The translations under genes and the position numbers were made by a program. Shown here piece after piece: positions 39,894-50,640 of a stretch of 64,000 nucleotides of DNA; the stretch's first letter is position 1; each line of letters starts with the position of its first letter. The notes below the pieces were generated by a model, which saw only the letters and a program-made list of their open reading frames with translations, was not told the DNA's origin and did not search any database. Origin of the DNA: Haliclona indistincta (taxonomy: Eukaryota > Porifera > Demospongiae > Haplosclerida > Chalinidae); contig OZ024785.1 of assembly GCA_964017065.1 (NCBI GenBank), forward strand, positions 13,595,592 through 13,659,591, in the 5' to 3' direction.

Positions 39894-42656
39894 CAGAGAT
39901 AATTATAAAAATTTTGCAATGATCAGTCATTTGACTGATCAAGTGCAAAATTGGTCGGTCATTTGTTTGAATTGACCGGTCGCTTTATTTTTTGGAATTT
40001 TTTTCATTTCCAGATTCACAAATGCGAGTAACAACATCAAGAATTGAACACAGCAATTACCATTGACAATGAGTTTAATTTTAATAATATTATTTTATTG
40101 AAAAAAATGATCACTGATTTTTATTCAATTGAGAAGTACAAAATTTGATGTATCTACAACATAAATAGTATACAATGACTAACTGTCTGAGTCAGTGTCT
40201 GATTCATCATGTACAAAGAGTTGGTCCCATTCTTCTAGTGAAAAACTAACAGATTCAACAGATGTAGAAGTTGAAGATGGAGAACTAGAACCAGCTCTGG
40301 GGCGATAGTCTTTCCTGGTGCTCTGACAAGGCCTTCTTGCACGATCATTGTACCACAGCTGTACGGCGTCATTAGCAGAGAAGTTTTCTGGATTAGGTCC
40401 TTCCAATTTTATTTCCATTAATTCATCAAGTGTGCTTGTGAGGAGACGAGTGCGTTTCTCAGTCTTTAGTAATTTCATTGTAGAAAAGCCCCTTTCAACT
40501 ACGCTGTTAGTAAATGGTAAGCTGAAAAGTAGCTGGCTAACTGCAATTACATTTGGCCATCGTGTTGCCTCAGAAGTAGTGTGCAGTTGATACCACACCC
40601 TTCTATAATCTTCCAGAACATCGAGATAGCATCTGCAGTAATCAACAATCTCTTCAAGTTCATCAAACATTGATGCACAGCAAACATCCTTGGCTTCCAA
40701 TGGTTCTCGAAATACTGAACAGATGTAGTCAACAGCTTCTTTAATTTCTTTTTTGTCATCTTCAAGATCCTCGTCTTGCTCAGAATCAGATTGTTGAGTA
40801 ACGACATGCCCTTTTATAGCCCAGTTACCTGTGTCGAGGAAGGCTAGAATAGATCTAAGTAGCTTCAAATCAGACCAAGCTAGTCTTTTTTTCACTGATT
40901 CACTCAAAGACAGCAAATCAGCCTTAGCTTGTCTGCTACAAGTAGAAAATGCTCCATTGTAATGGGAAAGATTTGCTCCTTGATACACTGGCTGACCATC
41001 AGCGTCGTCCTCACTGTTACAATCAGAGATTCTTGTAAAAACTAAGGAAACCGTGGGCCATTCTTTTGGATCTTGCTTACTCAATGTGTCAAGCGATTCA
41101 AGTGATTTAAGAATCTGTTTAATACAATATATGATGTCAATACTATCTTTCTGAAGGGTAAGACTCAAGAGAGAAGGAGCTTTTAAAATATCGATGTACA
41201 TCGCACATCCTATGAGCATTTTTGCTTTCGCCCATTTCTTTATGTAGCCAGTAAGCTTGGCTTTATCAGCTGGCTTAGTAGTGGAATCTTGTGAGAGGGC
41301 TATTATGTGACTGATGTACATTCCATAGCAATCTATAACTCTCAGAAGTGCTTTTCGTTTGTGGGAAATCCAGCGTGTGCCGCTACAACGAACAGGTAAT
41401 CTACCACCACTAGGTATATGAAAAACCTCTTGCAAGTCTTCAGCAATAGAAGCAAGCTCTCTTGATTTTTTTGACGATTTTTCGTATAAGTAGTAGAGAC
41501 GTAATAACATTTCACTAATTTCAGAGAAGAGTTTTCCACTGCAAGCATCTTTGCAAGCTAATTCTAATCGGTGTGAGAAACACCATGCCCAAAATAGCCA
41601 ATTGTACTTAGACTGCAAGTGAGCTTTGACGCTATGGTGAACACCAATATTAACAGATGCTCCGTCTGTACCGCAACCAACTAACGCTGGCCTATCTTTA
41701 CTGTTTAGCACACTTTTTTTGTCTTGCAATGAAATACCAACTCTGTCGAGTGCAGTATCAAGGCATTTAAGGATGCCTTCAGTATTAGCAGACTCGGGAC
41801 TAACAACACCAAGATATCTGGTACAAGAAGATATTTGTCTAGATTTGTGATCAATATAGCAATAGAGAACGAATACCAGTTCTTGTTCTACGTTACCGGC
41901 ATCAGTGGAGCCATCAACCATGAAACTGAAAAACTTTGTACCGTTCAGTGAATCTAGAAAGCGTTGGCGTTGACTAGCAGCAATGAAGTGTGTAAAATTC
42001 TTAGCACTGTCACTGGTCTTGTAAGCAAAGCCAATGTCGACACCTTGTCTAGAAGCAAGAGCATTAAATTCTGGGTATTTTGAATATGGCAGCCCTTCTC
42101 TAGCTAAAACATAGCAAATCTCGAATTTTCGACACATCTGTGCTTTCTCTTTGTCGTTCATTGTATACAGTGAACTCAATATAGGTGTAGTAGCTACAGG
42201 CAGTCGTCCTCTGAACGGTTCACTATGCAGACGAGACATCGAGTTTTTATGTTGCTCGCTCTTCGCGTGATCGACAACACTGCTTACCCTGAAATTTGTC
42301 GATCCGGCCAGCCAAGTATTAGAGAAGTTCCTCATCCCTTGGATGTTGTCTTTGTATGTTCTGCAGACGTCGCAATACATGGAAGAGACTCTACCAGCAG
42401 TTCCCTCGTCGATCTCGAACTTGAGCCACGTCATAGTAGCGTGATCATTATTCAGCTCCCGTTGCCACTTCCGGACAGTAGTTATGGCAATCAACCGCTT
42501 TGCTTTTTTAGCAGTAGAGTCGCTAAAGCCACTCGCACTCGTTGACATGTGCTTTCTTTGCCCGGACATTATTGACCGCACGTGATATCAAATACTCGGA
42601 CATAAACGGATTTTAATCGGTAAATGTCCGGTGACCGAACGCTATAATTTTCACTG
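39894..42656 (-). mobile_element. Complete hAT element A with 5-bp target duplication
   Basis: Ends are CAGAGATAATTATAA on the left and, inverted, CAGTGAAAATTATAG on the right. CCATG flanks both ends (39889-39893, 42657-42661). Subterminal regions contain repeated GGACA/GGTCA-type motifs such as CCGGTGACC and GACCGGTCG. Contains one intact transposase gene. Length 2763 bp. Confidence 0.85.
40179..42581 (-). CDS. hAT-superfamily transposase A, intact
   Basis: An 800-residue single frame. N-terminal TTF-like zinc-binding region: MYCDVCRTYK, FSNTWLAGSTNFRVSSVVDH, SEQHKNSM (Cys-x2-Cys and two His, residues about 69-115). Catalytic residues: FSFMVDGSTDAGN with Asp223, VGCGTDGASVNIG with Asp306, and the hAT C-terminal SVVERGFSTMK with Glu696. 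WCFSHRLELACKDA (the CxxH motif of the insertion domain) and SGTRWISHKR are also conserved. The type resembles the vertebrate ZNF862/KIAA1586-like branch of hATs. Acidic C-terminal tail ends DESDTDSDS. No stop or shift; the element ends lie 285 bp and 75 bp away, so it may be active. Roughly 45 percent similar by eye to transposase B. Confidence 0.9.
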   Translation of the reverse strand: MRSIMSGQRKHMSTSASGFSDSTAKKAKRLIAITTVRKWQRELNNDHATMTWLKFEIDEGTAGRVSSMYCDVCRTYKDNIQGMRNFSNTWLAGSTNFRVSSVVDHAKSEQHKNSMSRLHSEPFRGRLPVATTPILSSLYTMNDKEKAQMCRKFEICYVLAREGLPYSKYPEFNALASRQGVDIGFAYKTSDSAKNFTHFIAASQRQRFLDSLNGTKFFSFMVDGSTDAGNVEQELVFVLYCYIDHKSRQISSCTRYLGVVSPESANTEGILKCLDTALDRVGISLQDKKSVLNSKDRPALVGCGTDGASVNIGVHHSVKAHLQSKYNWLFWAWCFSHRLELACKDACSGKLFSEISEMLLRLYYLYEKSSKKSRELASIAEDLQEVFHIPSGGRLPVRCSGTRWISHKRKALLRVIDCYGMYISHIIALSQDSTTKPADKAKLTGYIKKWAKAKMLIGCAMYIDILKAPSLLSLTLQKDSIDIIYCIKQILKSLESLDTLSKQDPKEWPTVSLVFTRISDCNSEDDADGQPVYQGANLSHYNGAFSTCSRQAKADLLSLSESVKKRLAWSDLKLLRSILAFLDTGNWAIKGHVVTQQSDSEQDEDLEDDKKEIKEAVDYICSVFREPLEAKDVCCASMFDELEEIVDYCRCYLDVLEDYRRVWYQLHTTSEATRWPNVIAVSQLLFSLPFTNSVVERGFSTMKLLKTEKRTRLLTSTLDELMEIKLEGPNPENFSANDAVQLWYNDRARRPCQSTRKDYRPRAGSSSPSSTSTSVESVSFSLEEWDQLFVHDESDTDSDS

Positions 42657-42661
42657 CCATG

Positions 42662-43090
42662 GGTATTAGCCTATGAATATTATCGATAAATTCATTGTTG
42701 ATTAAATTTTCAACAATTTTTTATAAGTTAATAGTTGAATGATTATAAGTTATTATCAATTGTTTTTCAGTTTACACGCCATGTTACATGTGTAAAAGAT
42801 GTTTGCTTTCACACAGCATGCATTAAGCATTCTCCGTGTGTCTTTTCCGAAATTTTGACTCCACTTAATTTTTTGGTTGTCCACTGGTGTCTGAATAAGC
42901 GAAGCTCTTCTGTAGTCTAAACCATTAGCTATAGCAGTAATGGCAGCTACCCATACATTACCTAAGCCTCAAACAGTTCAGTTTTGAAATTTTTACATTA
43001 GTAAAGGTCGTGTACGCCCTCGCTCATGTGTGTGCTATACAGGACAGAGAAGAGAACGGCTCACAACATTAAGGTGTAAATACTGTTTTA
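42662..43090. other. No supported gene
   Basis: Short frames without motifs. Confidence 0.35.
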
Positions 43091-43096
43091 TTGTAC

Positions 43097-43142
43097 CTAT
43101 AAGGCACTAGTGCAATAGATGTATTGCACTAGTGCCTTATAG
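43097..43142. repeat. Perfect 21-bp inverted repeat with 4-base loop
   Basis: CTATAAGGCACTAGTGCAAT plus A, loop GATG, then its exact inverse. Could be a tiny foldback insertion or a structured RNA stem; nothing around it decides. Confidence 0.85.
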
Positions 43143-43488
43143 AAATATTGCACTTTACCACTCCATGTTTTCAAATTGCCATATCCCACCTAATCTTGGA
43201 AGTCTTTAACTTTTTTGTTGTCGCTAGTCCTCGTGATAGGATTACTACTTGTTGAAATGGAGGGTTCTATACGGAAATCATCAACAGTATTAAGATGCTT
43301 AAAAAATTAATATTGATTCTTAGGTGTTATTTCAGCTAACTGCAAGCATACATATGCAGCTGGCTTCAATTGTTTGCAAAGAAATGCAATAAGAAACTGT
43401 TGGAGTAATTTCAGGGTATCTCTATGCGTGTTTCTATTATTCTCACACACAAATATTTTATACTTTTCTGCCTTTGCCGTTTGTTTAG

Positions 43489-43690
43489 CTAAGCACCATA
43501 GTTTGTATTATCAATGCTATGGGTGTGTTTGTTGATTTTCTTGTGGTATTGCAGGTAACAGTCATCAGGTTGACCATTATGACAGAGCCACACACAGCAC
43601 TCTCGGCAAAACCACTCTGAATCTTTGTGAACATCATTTGCCTTGCACTGCTCACATCTTCCTCCTCTTTGCTCTCTGGCTGTCGTCTTG
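43489..43690 (-). pseudogene. piggyBac transposase C-terminal Cys-rich domain, second fragment
   Basis: Peptide REQRGGRCEQCKANDVHKDS, EWFCRECCVWLCHNGQPDDC and YLQYHKKIN. The C-x2-C...C-x2-C...lC...C...yH arrangement is the piggyBac cross-brace zinc domain, as at 26.2 kb, but the two are too different to be recent copies. The catalytic core is absent upstream. Confidence 0.6.
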
Positions 43691-44320
43691 ATTGATGGTG
43701 AACGGGAAATTGCACAGAGAGATTCTCCCATAGTTATTTGTAGGGGTGTCATATCATTGATGTTTTCTGTGTGTCAACGTGAATCTAAACCTCACTATTC
43801 AAGTACCTTAGAAAACAATTTACACAGGCATGCATATTCTGTTGATAATACCCATGGATGGCTTTTAACTATGTACATCCTATCCAGATATGATGGTGGT
43901 ACAGAGAGATGAAGGAGATGTTCGAATACACCTCTCTGTACCACTCAGATCCTGCATGTAATCAAACATTTGATGCTGTAAACACTTCATTTGATGCTGT
44001 AAACACTTCAATTACCTCGAAGCAGACAAAGCAGGGTTTGTATGACCTGCCCAAAGTATATAAAGGGCCACACTTTCGTGTGGCCCGTATATGCATGGTT
44101 GCATTGGGCAAATGGCCCTAGCTCTGATCCAGATGCCTCTGCATATCAAAAATAACAATTGACAGCAAATAGTTCAAAGTATCAAATGGTAGTGCAATCA
44201 GCACCTACATGCACATGGACTTTGCAACTAATTACCCAGAACGCGTAGGCATTTGAGGGTTAAGTGTCCAGACGCATCGGTCGGTATGTGTCATCAAAAA
44301 CACGGCTGTTTTGCATCTTA

Positions 44321-44392
44321 CACTTCCAAAAGCACCACAAAATATCTTCAAAATGCTTGGTTTGGTGATTCCCGCTATTCTTGGAAGACACC
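44321..44392 (+). repeat. Copy 1 of a 75-bp repeat
   Basis: CTTCCAAAAGCACCACAAAA through TTCTTGGAAGACACC matches 44912-44986 at nearly all positions. Confidence 0.85.
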
Positions 44393-44911
44393 AATAAAAC
44401 ATGTGCAAATGGAATTAACACATCTCCAGAACTGTGTCCTGGTATGTGTTCCATTAGAACTCTAGTTTTGTTAATCAATGGCAATTTGCCATGCTGGTTA
44501 TTCTTTGACCTCATCCCCACACACAGTAAGGATAATGCAGGACAAAATAGTGGATAGTTACAACGTCAAGATTTGTAATAATGCCAACTAACAAACTGAG
44601 TCCAGCATGCAGTATTATAGAGTTTACCGACATAGGCCTTGAGACAAACGTTACAGCTTTGCAGTATAGCTGCTATTGATTTGGCACCACAAAGAAACAC
44701 TGCTAGTTTACATAATCATACCTTCCGGAACGATCAGCGGTGCTGCAGTCGCGGCCTCCTGCAGCAGCGGAATGCTGCAACTGGCGTGGAATAAAGATGA
44801 TAATATTATTATAATCCCATAGCGAGCGTGGTCTCCCATAGCGAGCGATAGACGAAGATTAGACTAGAGACAAAGACACGACTAGAGACAAAGACAGTAA
44901 CGCAGACGAAC

Positions 44912-44986
44912 GGTGTCTTCCAAAAGCACCACAAAATATCTTCAAAATGCTTGGTTTGGCGATTCCTGCTATTCTTGGAAGACACC
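44912..44986 (+). repeat. Copy 2 of the 75-bp repeat, with 12-bp inverted ends
   Basis: Begins GGTGTCTTCCAA and ends TTGGAAGACACC, an exact 12-bp inverted pair; inner part as copy 1. Possibly a miniature TIR element. Confidence 0.8.
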
Positions 44987-45288
44987 AACAAAGCCAGGAG
45001 AGCCTTGTGTCCAGTGAAACTCATAATAGGCTCACGTATTGCTGATAATGATATTACGGTAACTGGGTGCCTGAGAGAGTGCCCCAAATAATACTGTACC
45101 AATAATGAGACCGAGCGAGCACGTTGTATTGTGTCACTACAGCCTGCTGAAAGTAAGTCTATGTACTGCCTGCAGCTACACGTGTATTACTAATGCTACC
45201 ATTCTATTCAGTGCTTTTTTTTAGTGCGCCAAGTTATAATGTTGAGTAGCAGTCTTGAGCAGTAATTGAGACTGCTCAACAAATCTAT

Positions 45289-45390
45289 GGGAGAGTCCCC
45301 ACCATACAAACTGTGAAACCACTTGGGAAGGCACAAATGTAGGGAGAGTCCCCACTATATGAACTGTTAAACCACTATGTTGCCTTATTT
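45289..45390 (+). repeat. Two direct copies of a ~35-bp motif
   Basis: GGGAGAGTCCCCACCATACA and GGGAGAGTCCCCACTATATG are each followed by AACTGT(G/T)AAACCAC, 49 bp apart. Confidence 0.8.
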
Positions 45391-45657
45391 GGTAGTAAAG
45401 CTCCTTAGGTCTAGAATGAACAATATAGCCCATAACTGGGCATGACTTTTAGAATTTTAATCAGCTTACTCTAATGGCTGCCCTCCTACAACTTTGTGAG
45501 CTGCAGTTACTAGTCTAGTAGATGAGAAGGTGCACAGCCTCTTCAGAGAGTAAGGAGCGTGGAATGCCGCAATAACAACAATAATCAGAAAGGTTTAAAA
45601 CATTGATTGATTTTCAAGTAACAGTTAATTAATAGTTTAAGAAGAGTAACATAGTTA

Positions 45658-46547
45658 TTAGTTTTCTTCTGCACTAGCAGCACCACCATCATCATCCTGC
45701 AGGGAAATGTACTAATCCATAGCAGTATACAGAACTAAACATACCAAGCGAGGTTTCTTGGCTGTCGGAGGACCAGACGGAGGTCCAAAGAGACCCCGTG
45801 GATTGTTAAAAATATCCTCGAAGTCCAATGCTTCAAAGTAATACTCCCTTTGGTCCTCCGTCTGGAAGCAGCCGTCATCGCGATAGGTGTTGTCCACACC
45901 AGGACCCAAGGGTCGAATCGGAGAACCGGGAGCATTGGGTCCCATGTGGGACTCCAATGCTCCCAAGATAGGACCCAAGGGTCGAATCGGAGAACCGGGA
46001 GCATTGGGGTCCCACGTGGGATGGGGTCCCATGCATTCTGCTTCATCGCTTAACATCTCGTGTGTAAATGGTGAACAGACCAAGCCATCCGTGATCACGC
46101 TATCTCCACTAGTACTGGATGAGCTATGGCTAGAGTAGCTCTCACTTTGCTCACCTACATCTGTTTGGCCAGCTAGCATCTCGTTCTGAAGTGTAGCTTG
46201 TGTCACCTGCTGTGCAGCTGATTCTTGTAGTGCAGCTGGAACACGTGCTGTTTGTGCTGTACAAGAAAAATCTAGCATGACAGCAAGTAGATTTATTTAT
46301 ACCACAGCCAGCAACTACAGCTACAACTGATCAACTAACCAAGTTCTTCTGCCGACTGAGATTGCGTACTGCGAGGAGCTGCACTCTTGGTGAAGAAATT
46401 CTCCATGCGCGAACAAGATGCGGAATCCTCGAAACGTCGGTGGCGCTTACTGCGCTTGTGCTCAGCTTGGTGGTAGGTGCTGAGTCCGGTGAGCTCGAAC
46501 CCACACTCGCAGTGCTTCCGCTTCCTGGATCTACTGTCAGTGCTCAT
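45658..46547 (-). CDS. Three-exon protein with a CxC..H..H zinc-finger-like N-terminus
   Basis: Exons 46340-46547, 45745-46256 and 45658-45696, joined in phase with GTTAGT/TTGTACAG and GTATGT/CTGCAG borders, give 252 residues from MSTDSRSRKRKH to ASAEEN and TAA. Residues 12-38 (HCECGFELTGLSTYHQAEHK) hold two Cys and several His that could bind zinc, followed by a basic stretch KRSKRHRR. The middle contains two copies of NAPGSPIRPLGP, and the C-terminal part has an acidic EALDFEDIFNNPRGLFGPP with KKPRL, a possible nuclear signal. The sequence upstream (46600-46745) recurs at 58.5 kb, so the gene probably belongs to an element. No known function. Confidence 0.55.
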
Positions 46548-46599
46548 CGTCTGTATACTGACCGTCGTGCGTGAGCAATCAGTGAAGGGTGTGTATCGG

Positions 46600-46745
46600 C
46601 AATTATAATGAATATTAATGAACCGCGTAACATGAATATCATTATATGACGTATTATGACGTAGTGTGTGGGTGGGTAGAGAGGCAATGTAAAAAACCGG
46701 CCTAGTGTCACAAATTTTAGCCACTGGGACCCCCCGCCAAAGAGA
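46600..46745 (-). repeat. Leader/terminal sequence shared with 58498-58625
   Basis: Read on the minus strand: CCCAGTGGCTAAAATTTGTG, AGGCCGGTTTTTTAC, CCCACCCACACACTACGTCA, TCATATAATGATATTCA, ATTAATATTCAT. The same phrases occur in the same order on the plus strand at 58.5 kb. It lies 53 bp upstream of the three-exon gene and probably carries its promoter. Confidence 0.75.
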
Positions 46746-46749
46746 CACC

Positions 46750-47820
46750 CTTTTTTGCTTGTCTATCTGGTGTGGAAGCAGTACAGCTAATGGTCTTCAT
46801 TTTTCTTCATTCTCCCTTCTGTTCAAATCCTTATTATTTTTTGTACAGCATGTTTTGGTGGTTGCTGATATTCTCTAAGAGTCTTTGACTTTTGTGTAAA
46901 CTTCGTTCTCTGGATTTAAAAATATACCTGGTTACCAGAATCGTTATCTTCAGTTCCTCTGGTATCTTCCGTTTGCATTATAATGGTGGCGGCTTGCTAT
47001 TGTGATTACTTGATTTATGAGATGCTCTGGAAACTGTCTGGCTGGTATTGTTGATCGAGGTGTATTAACTACTGAGTAGGTTTACAAACACAATAATTTA
47101 TAACCACAATAATAGTTTGTGTCACTCTAATCACTCAGTCATGATAATAACCTGCCTGAACACTTGACAGTATAATAGTACTCACCAATGAGGATTATAA
47201 TTATAATAGCAATCCAAAATGGCACTCCACTGCTGTTACAGGGAAAGGCAAACCCAACTAGCTTATTAGTGTCACAAATCTCCCTATACTTCTTGATGCA
47301 TCCTCTCCAATGGCCAAAATCTGCACAGACTCAACTTCAAGCTTTCTGTCCTTTGCTCATAGCGCAAAATGAAAATGGAAACGAACAGTGTGTATAAGTG
47401 AAAGATAAAAACTACTGTGTAAATTATGGGGAAATGTTCTTTTGGTTTTTTACAATTCCACAAATGTGCACTCTCTTACAGGAGGAGGTTGCTTCCTGGT
47501 CTTCTATAGCGTGTTAGTGGAGTCCATGATGGAAATATCAACCGTAGAATTCAGTGAAGGTTGCTGATCTGTGAGTGAGAGAGGAGCAGGAGGACACGCA
47601 TCTTCCTACTATCTTTTCCTTATATGTCGTATACCTGTGACACTTCAGGTTCGTTAAAACTTTTGCTTCTTCTACTTGCGTCTCACAGTTTAGCCAAGTG
47701 ACAGTCTGATGATCCTGAGTCGTTGCCACACAAATTGTGCTCGGACAAAATATGTGGTTACTTGAAAATTGTCCGATGTCCGGTAGTAATTTCGTGCTCT
47801 GGGAATGCATTGCTTGAATC
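46750..47820. other. No supported gene
   Basis: Short frames without motifs on both strands. Confidence 0.35.
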
Positions 47821-47984
47821 TAACCAGAGCATATTATAAAATCTTGTACGTGTCCTGACAAATGTCAGATCAACCCATGATTTGGTCAGACATTCTTTCA
47901 AAATGATCGGACATAATTTTTTTTAAATTTTATAATCAGATCACATGCAAAGTACAGTAAAAGTGAATTAACGGTGAATAAGTG

Positions 47985-48105
47985 ATTATAAAAGTGAATA
48001 TGTGATATAACAGTGAATATGTGATATAACAGTGAATATGTGATATAACAGTGAATAAGTGATATAACAGTGAATAAGTGTTATAACAGTGAATAAGTTG
48101 AGATA
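47985..48105. repeat. 19-bp minisatellite GTGATATAACAGTGAATAT
   Basis: Five to six units, lying in the 3-prime subterminal region of hAT element B. Confidence 0.85.
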
Positions 48106-48159
48106 CAACTGAGATATTCTGCCCAAAATAACCCAAAGAATTGAAATATAGTATATGAG

Positions 48160-50505
48160 TCAGTCTTCAGCAGACATCCAACTATCCCAGTCATCAAGCA
48201 CAAAAGGCTGCTGTGACTCTTCATTGTCTTCAACACTCTCACTCTGACTGGTGGAGCCTCCCCTTCTCGTGTATTCTTTACGTGGGTTCTGGTTTACTCT
48301 GCGTGTAGTACAGCAATCTGTCCACCACAAGTCCACAGCTGCATCAGCAGAAAACTGACTCAGAGAAGGCCCTTCAATGTTCAATTCAAGTAGGTCACAC
48401 AGAGTGCTTACGTGAAGGCAGTTCCTGCGCTTTGTCTTGACATTCTTTACTATGGAAAACATCTGTTCTACTCGGCTAGTTGTAAACGGCAGGCTGAACA
48501 GAAGCTCACAAAGCAGTAGGAGGTTAGGCCATCTTTGTGCATTCGGAGATGTATGCATTTTGTACCAGATGTGAGTGTATTTCTCTCTTCCTATTGCTAG
48601 GTACTGCTGGGCATATTCTACTGCCTCCTCAAGCTCATCCTGGATGCTAGGAATGCACACACCTCTTGATTCTAGCGGTTTACGGAATATTGACACAATG
48701 TGCTCAGCTGCTTCCTTAACATCTGAGACAGCCTTACTGCCATCATCTTCATCTCTAGGCTGCCAGGATTGAGTTTCCATCAGAACAAGCAGAGACCTCA
48801 ACAGGCTTGTGTCTGTCCAAGAAAGTCGATCTTTGAGTCTCTGTTGTAACCTGTCAATATCAGCTAGTACATGTTTCTTGCACTGATCAACAACTTTGTC
48901 AATGTTGTCCACAGCAACACCCTGGTACTCTAGCTCACCATCAACCTCCTTCACAGATCTTTTTAAAGATTCAATAGTAGACCACAAACCAGGGTTCTTC
49001 TCTGTCAATGACTGAAGAGCTCTGGATGATCTTAGAGTGCTTTCTACACAGCTGACAACATCAGTAGAATCTTCTTGCATTGTCAGGCTAAGGATAGATA
49101 CTGGCTTAAGAGCTTCTATATACAGACAGCACGCAACTAGTATCTTGGAGCTCTTCCACTTCATCAGGTAACCTTTCAAGCGAGCTCTGTCAGTGGATTT
49201 CAGAGAAGTGTCTTCCACAAGTGCAGAAAGATGTGCTATGTAAACACCATAACGGTCTACTATGCGTTGCAAAGCATTGCGCTTATGAGTAATCCACCTA
49301 GTCCCACAGCTACGAATAGGCCGATCCCCACCTTTAACTAGATCGAACACTTCCTTTAGCTCTTTTGCAATGCTTTCAAGCTCACGGCATTTCTTTGGTG
49401 ACTTCTCATACAAGTAGTAGATGCGAAGGAGCATTTCATCTACCGATGAGAAAAGCGTACTTGAAAATGCATCCTTACAGGCCAACTCTAGTCTATGAGC
49501 ATAGCACCAACCCCAGAACAACCATGGCAAAGCTCGCTGAAGCTGTCCTTTTAGACCTTCTCGATCGCCAATGTTAACACTAGCACCATCTGTACCCATA
49601 CCAACCAACACAGGTTTGCCTTCAACAGAGAGAACACTATCTCTATTCAAAACATTCTCTACACCAAGGATCTCTACAGCCTTATCTACACACTTCACTA
49701 AACCACTAGCATCAGCTTTTTGGGGAGCTTCAATAGTTAGAAAACGTGTGCATGTCTTCATTTGTTGGTTGGCATCGTCTTTATTGCAGTACACTAGAAC
49801 TATCAGCTCATCTTCTACATTGCCAGCATCTGTACTCCCATCCATTAGCAAGCTATAGAAGTGGCTTTCACTAAACAGTTTGGATAGGAATGCATGCTTT
49901 TGGCTTCTGGCTATATAAGCTGTGAATTTTTTTGCAGATTCCTGTGTGTTGTAGGCGTGACCTAGATCCACCCCATGGCGCTGTTCCAGTTCGACGATCG
50001 ATGGATACTTGGCAAAAGGTACGCTTTCCTTGGCCATTACGTAGGCTACATCAAACCTTTTTGCCACTTGTAATCTTGTAGCATCGTCCAGCGTACAAAG
50101 GCTACGCCCGATTGGCGTCTGTAGTACAACTGACTCGCCTCGCGCTTTCGCTGATTCACTATGCATACGAGTCATTGCTGCTTTATGAACCTCGCTAGTA
50201 GCATGCTCAAGTACATTGCTAACTTTCAGGTTCGTTGAACCAGTCACCCAGGTCTTCGAAAAGTTCTTCATGCTCTCCAGGTGGCTTCTATGTTTTGTGC
50301 ATACCTCGCAACGAAGAGACGCCACGTGGCGCTGGTCTTGTTGTAGATCGCATCGTAGCCAAGAACGAGTGAGGTGCTCCTTCTCGTGCTCATGCTGCCA
50401 CTTGTTGAACGTGGCCTTTGTTAGTTGGCGCTTTTTAGCTGGTACATCGCTGTCACCAAACTGAGTAGCTGGCCCACGTTTGCGTCCGGCCATTTGTCCG
50501 ACCAT
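48160..50505 (-). CDS. hAT-superfamily transposase B, intact
   Basis: A 781-residue single frame, paralogue of the transposase at 40-42.6 kb. Zinc region: LRCEVCTKHR, FSKTWVTGSTNLKVSNVLEH, SEVHKAAM. Catalytic residues: SLLMDGSTDAGN with Asp222, VGMGTDGASVNIG with Asp306, and TTSRVEQMFSIVK with Glu680. WCYAHRLELACKDA and SCGTRWITHKR are also present. The ATG at 50505 lies 73 bp from the element end; an in-frame second Met four codons later (MAGRKRG) is also possible. C-terminus is acidic (DDWDSWMSAED). No stop or shift, so likely functional. Confidence 0.9.
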   Translation of the reverse strand: MVGQMAGRKRGPATQFGDSDVPAKKRQLTKATFNKWQHEHEKEHLTRSWLRCDLQQDQRHVASLRCEVCTKHRSHLESMKNFSKTWVTGSTNLKVSNVLEHATSEVHKAAMTRMHSESAKARGESVVLQTPIGRSLCTLDDATRLQVAKRFDVAYVMAKESVPFAKYPSIVELEQRHGVDLGHAYNTQESAKKFTAYIARSQKHAFLSKLFSESHFYSLLMDGSTDAGNVEDELIVLVYCNKDDANQQMKTCTRFLTIEAPQKADASGLVKCVDKAVEILGVENVLNRDSVLSVEGKPVLVGMGTDGASVNIGDREGLKGQLQRALPWLFWGWCYAHRLELACKDAFSSTLFSSVDEMLLRIYYLYEKSPKKCRELESIAKELKEVFDLVKGGDRPIRSCGTRWITHKRNALQRIVDRYGVYIAHLSALVEDTSLKSTDRARLKGYLMKWKSSKILVACCLYIEALKPVSILSLTMQEDSTDVVSCVESTLRSSRALQSLTEKNPGLWSTIESLKRSVKEVDGELEYQGVAVDNIDKVVDQCKKHVLADIDRLQQRLKDRLSWTDTSLLRSLLVLMETQSWQPRDEDDGSKAVSDVKEAAEHIVSIFRKPLESRGVCIPSIQDELEEAVEYAQQYLAIGREKYTHIWYKMHTSPNAQRWPNLLLLCELLFSLPFTTSRVEQMFSIVKNVKTKRRNCLHVSTLCDLLELNIEGPSLSQFSADAAVDLWWTDCCTTRRVNQNPRKEYTRRGGSTSQSESVEDNEESQQPFVLDDWDSWMSAED

Positions 50506-50640
50506 TCATTGACTGACCGGTCACAGTTCGTATTTGGCCGGACATTTGTCCGATGACCGGCCGTTATAATATGCACTGCTAACTAATTTGCGATCGTGAT
50601 ATGCAAAACTTGTGTTCGTTCAAAAGATATGTAATTCTAG

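Larger units (their letters stand above)
47825..50578 (-). mobile_element. Complete hAT element B with 5-bp target duplication
   Basis: Left end CAGAGCATATTATAA and right end, inverted, CAGTGCATATTATAA share a 15-bp repeat with one mismatch. CTAAC flanks both ends (47820-47824, 50579-50583). Subterminal GGACA/TGTCCG motifs recur (GGCCGGACATTTGTCCG). Length 2754 bp, with one intact gene. Confidence 0.85.
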
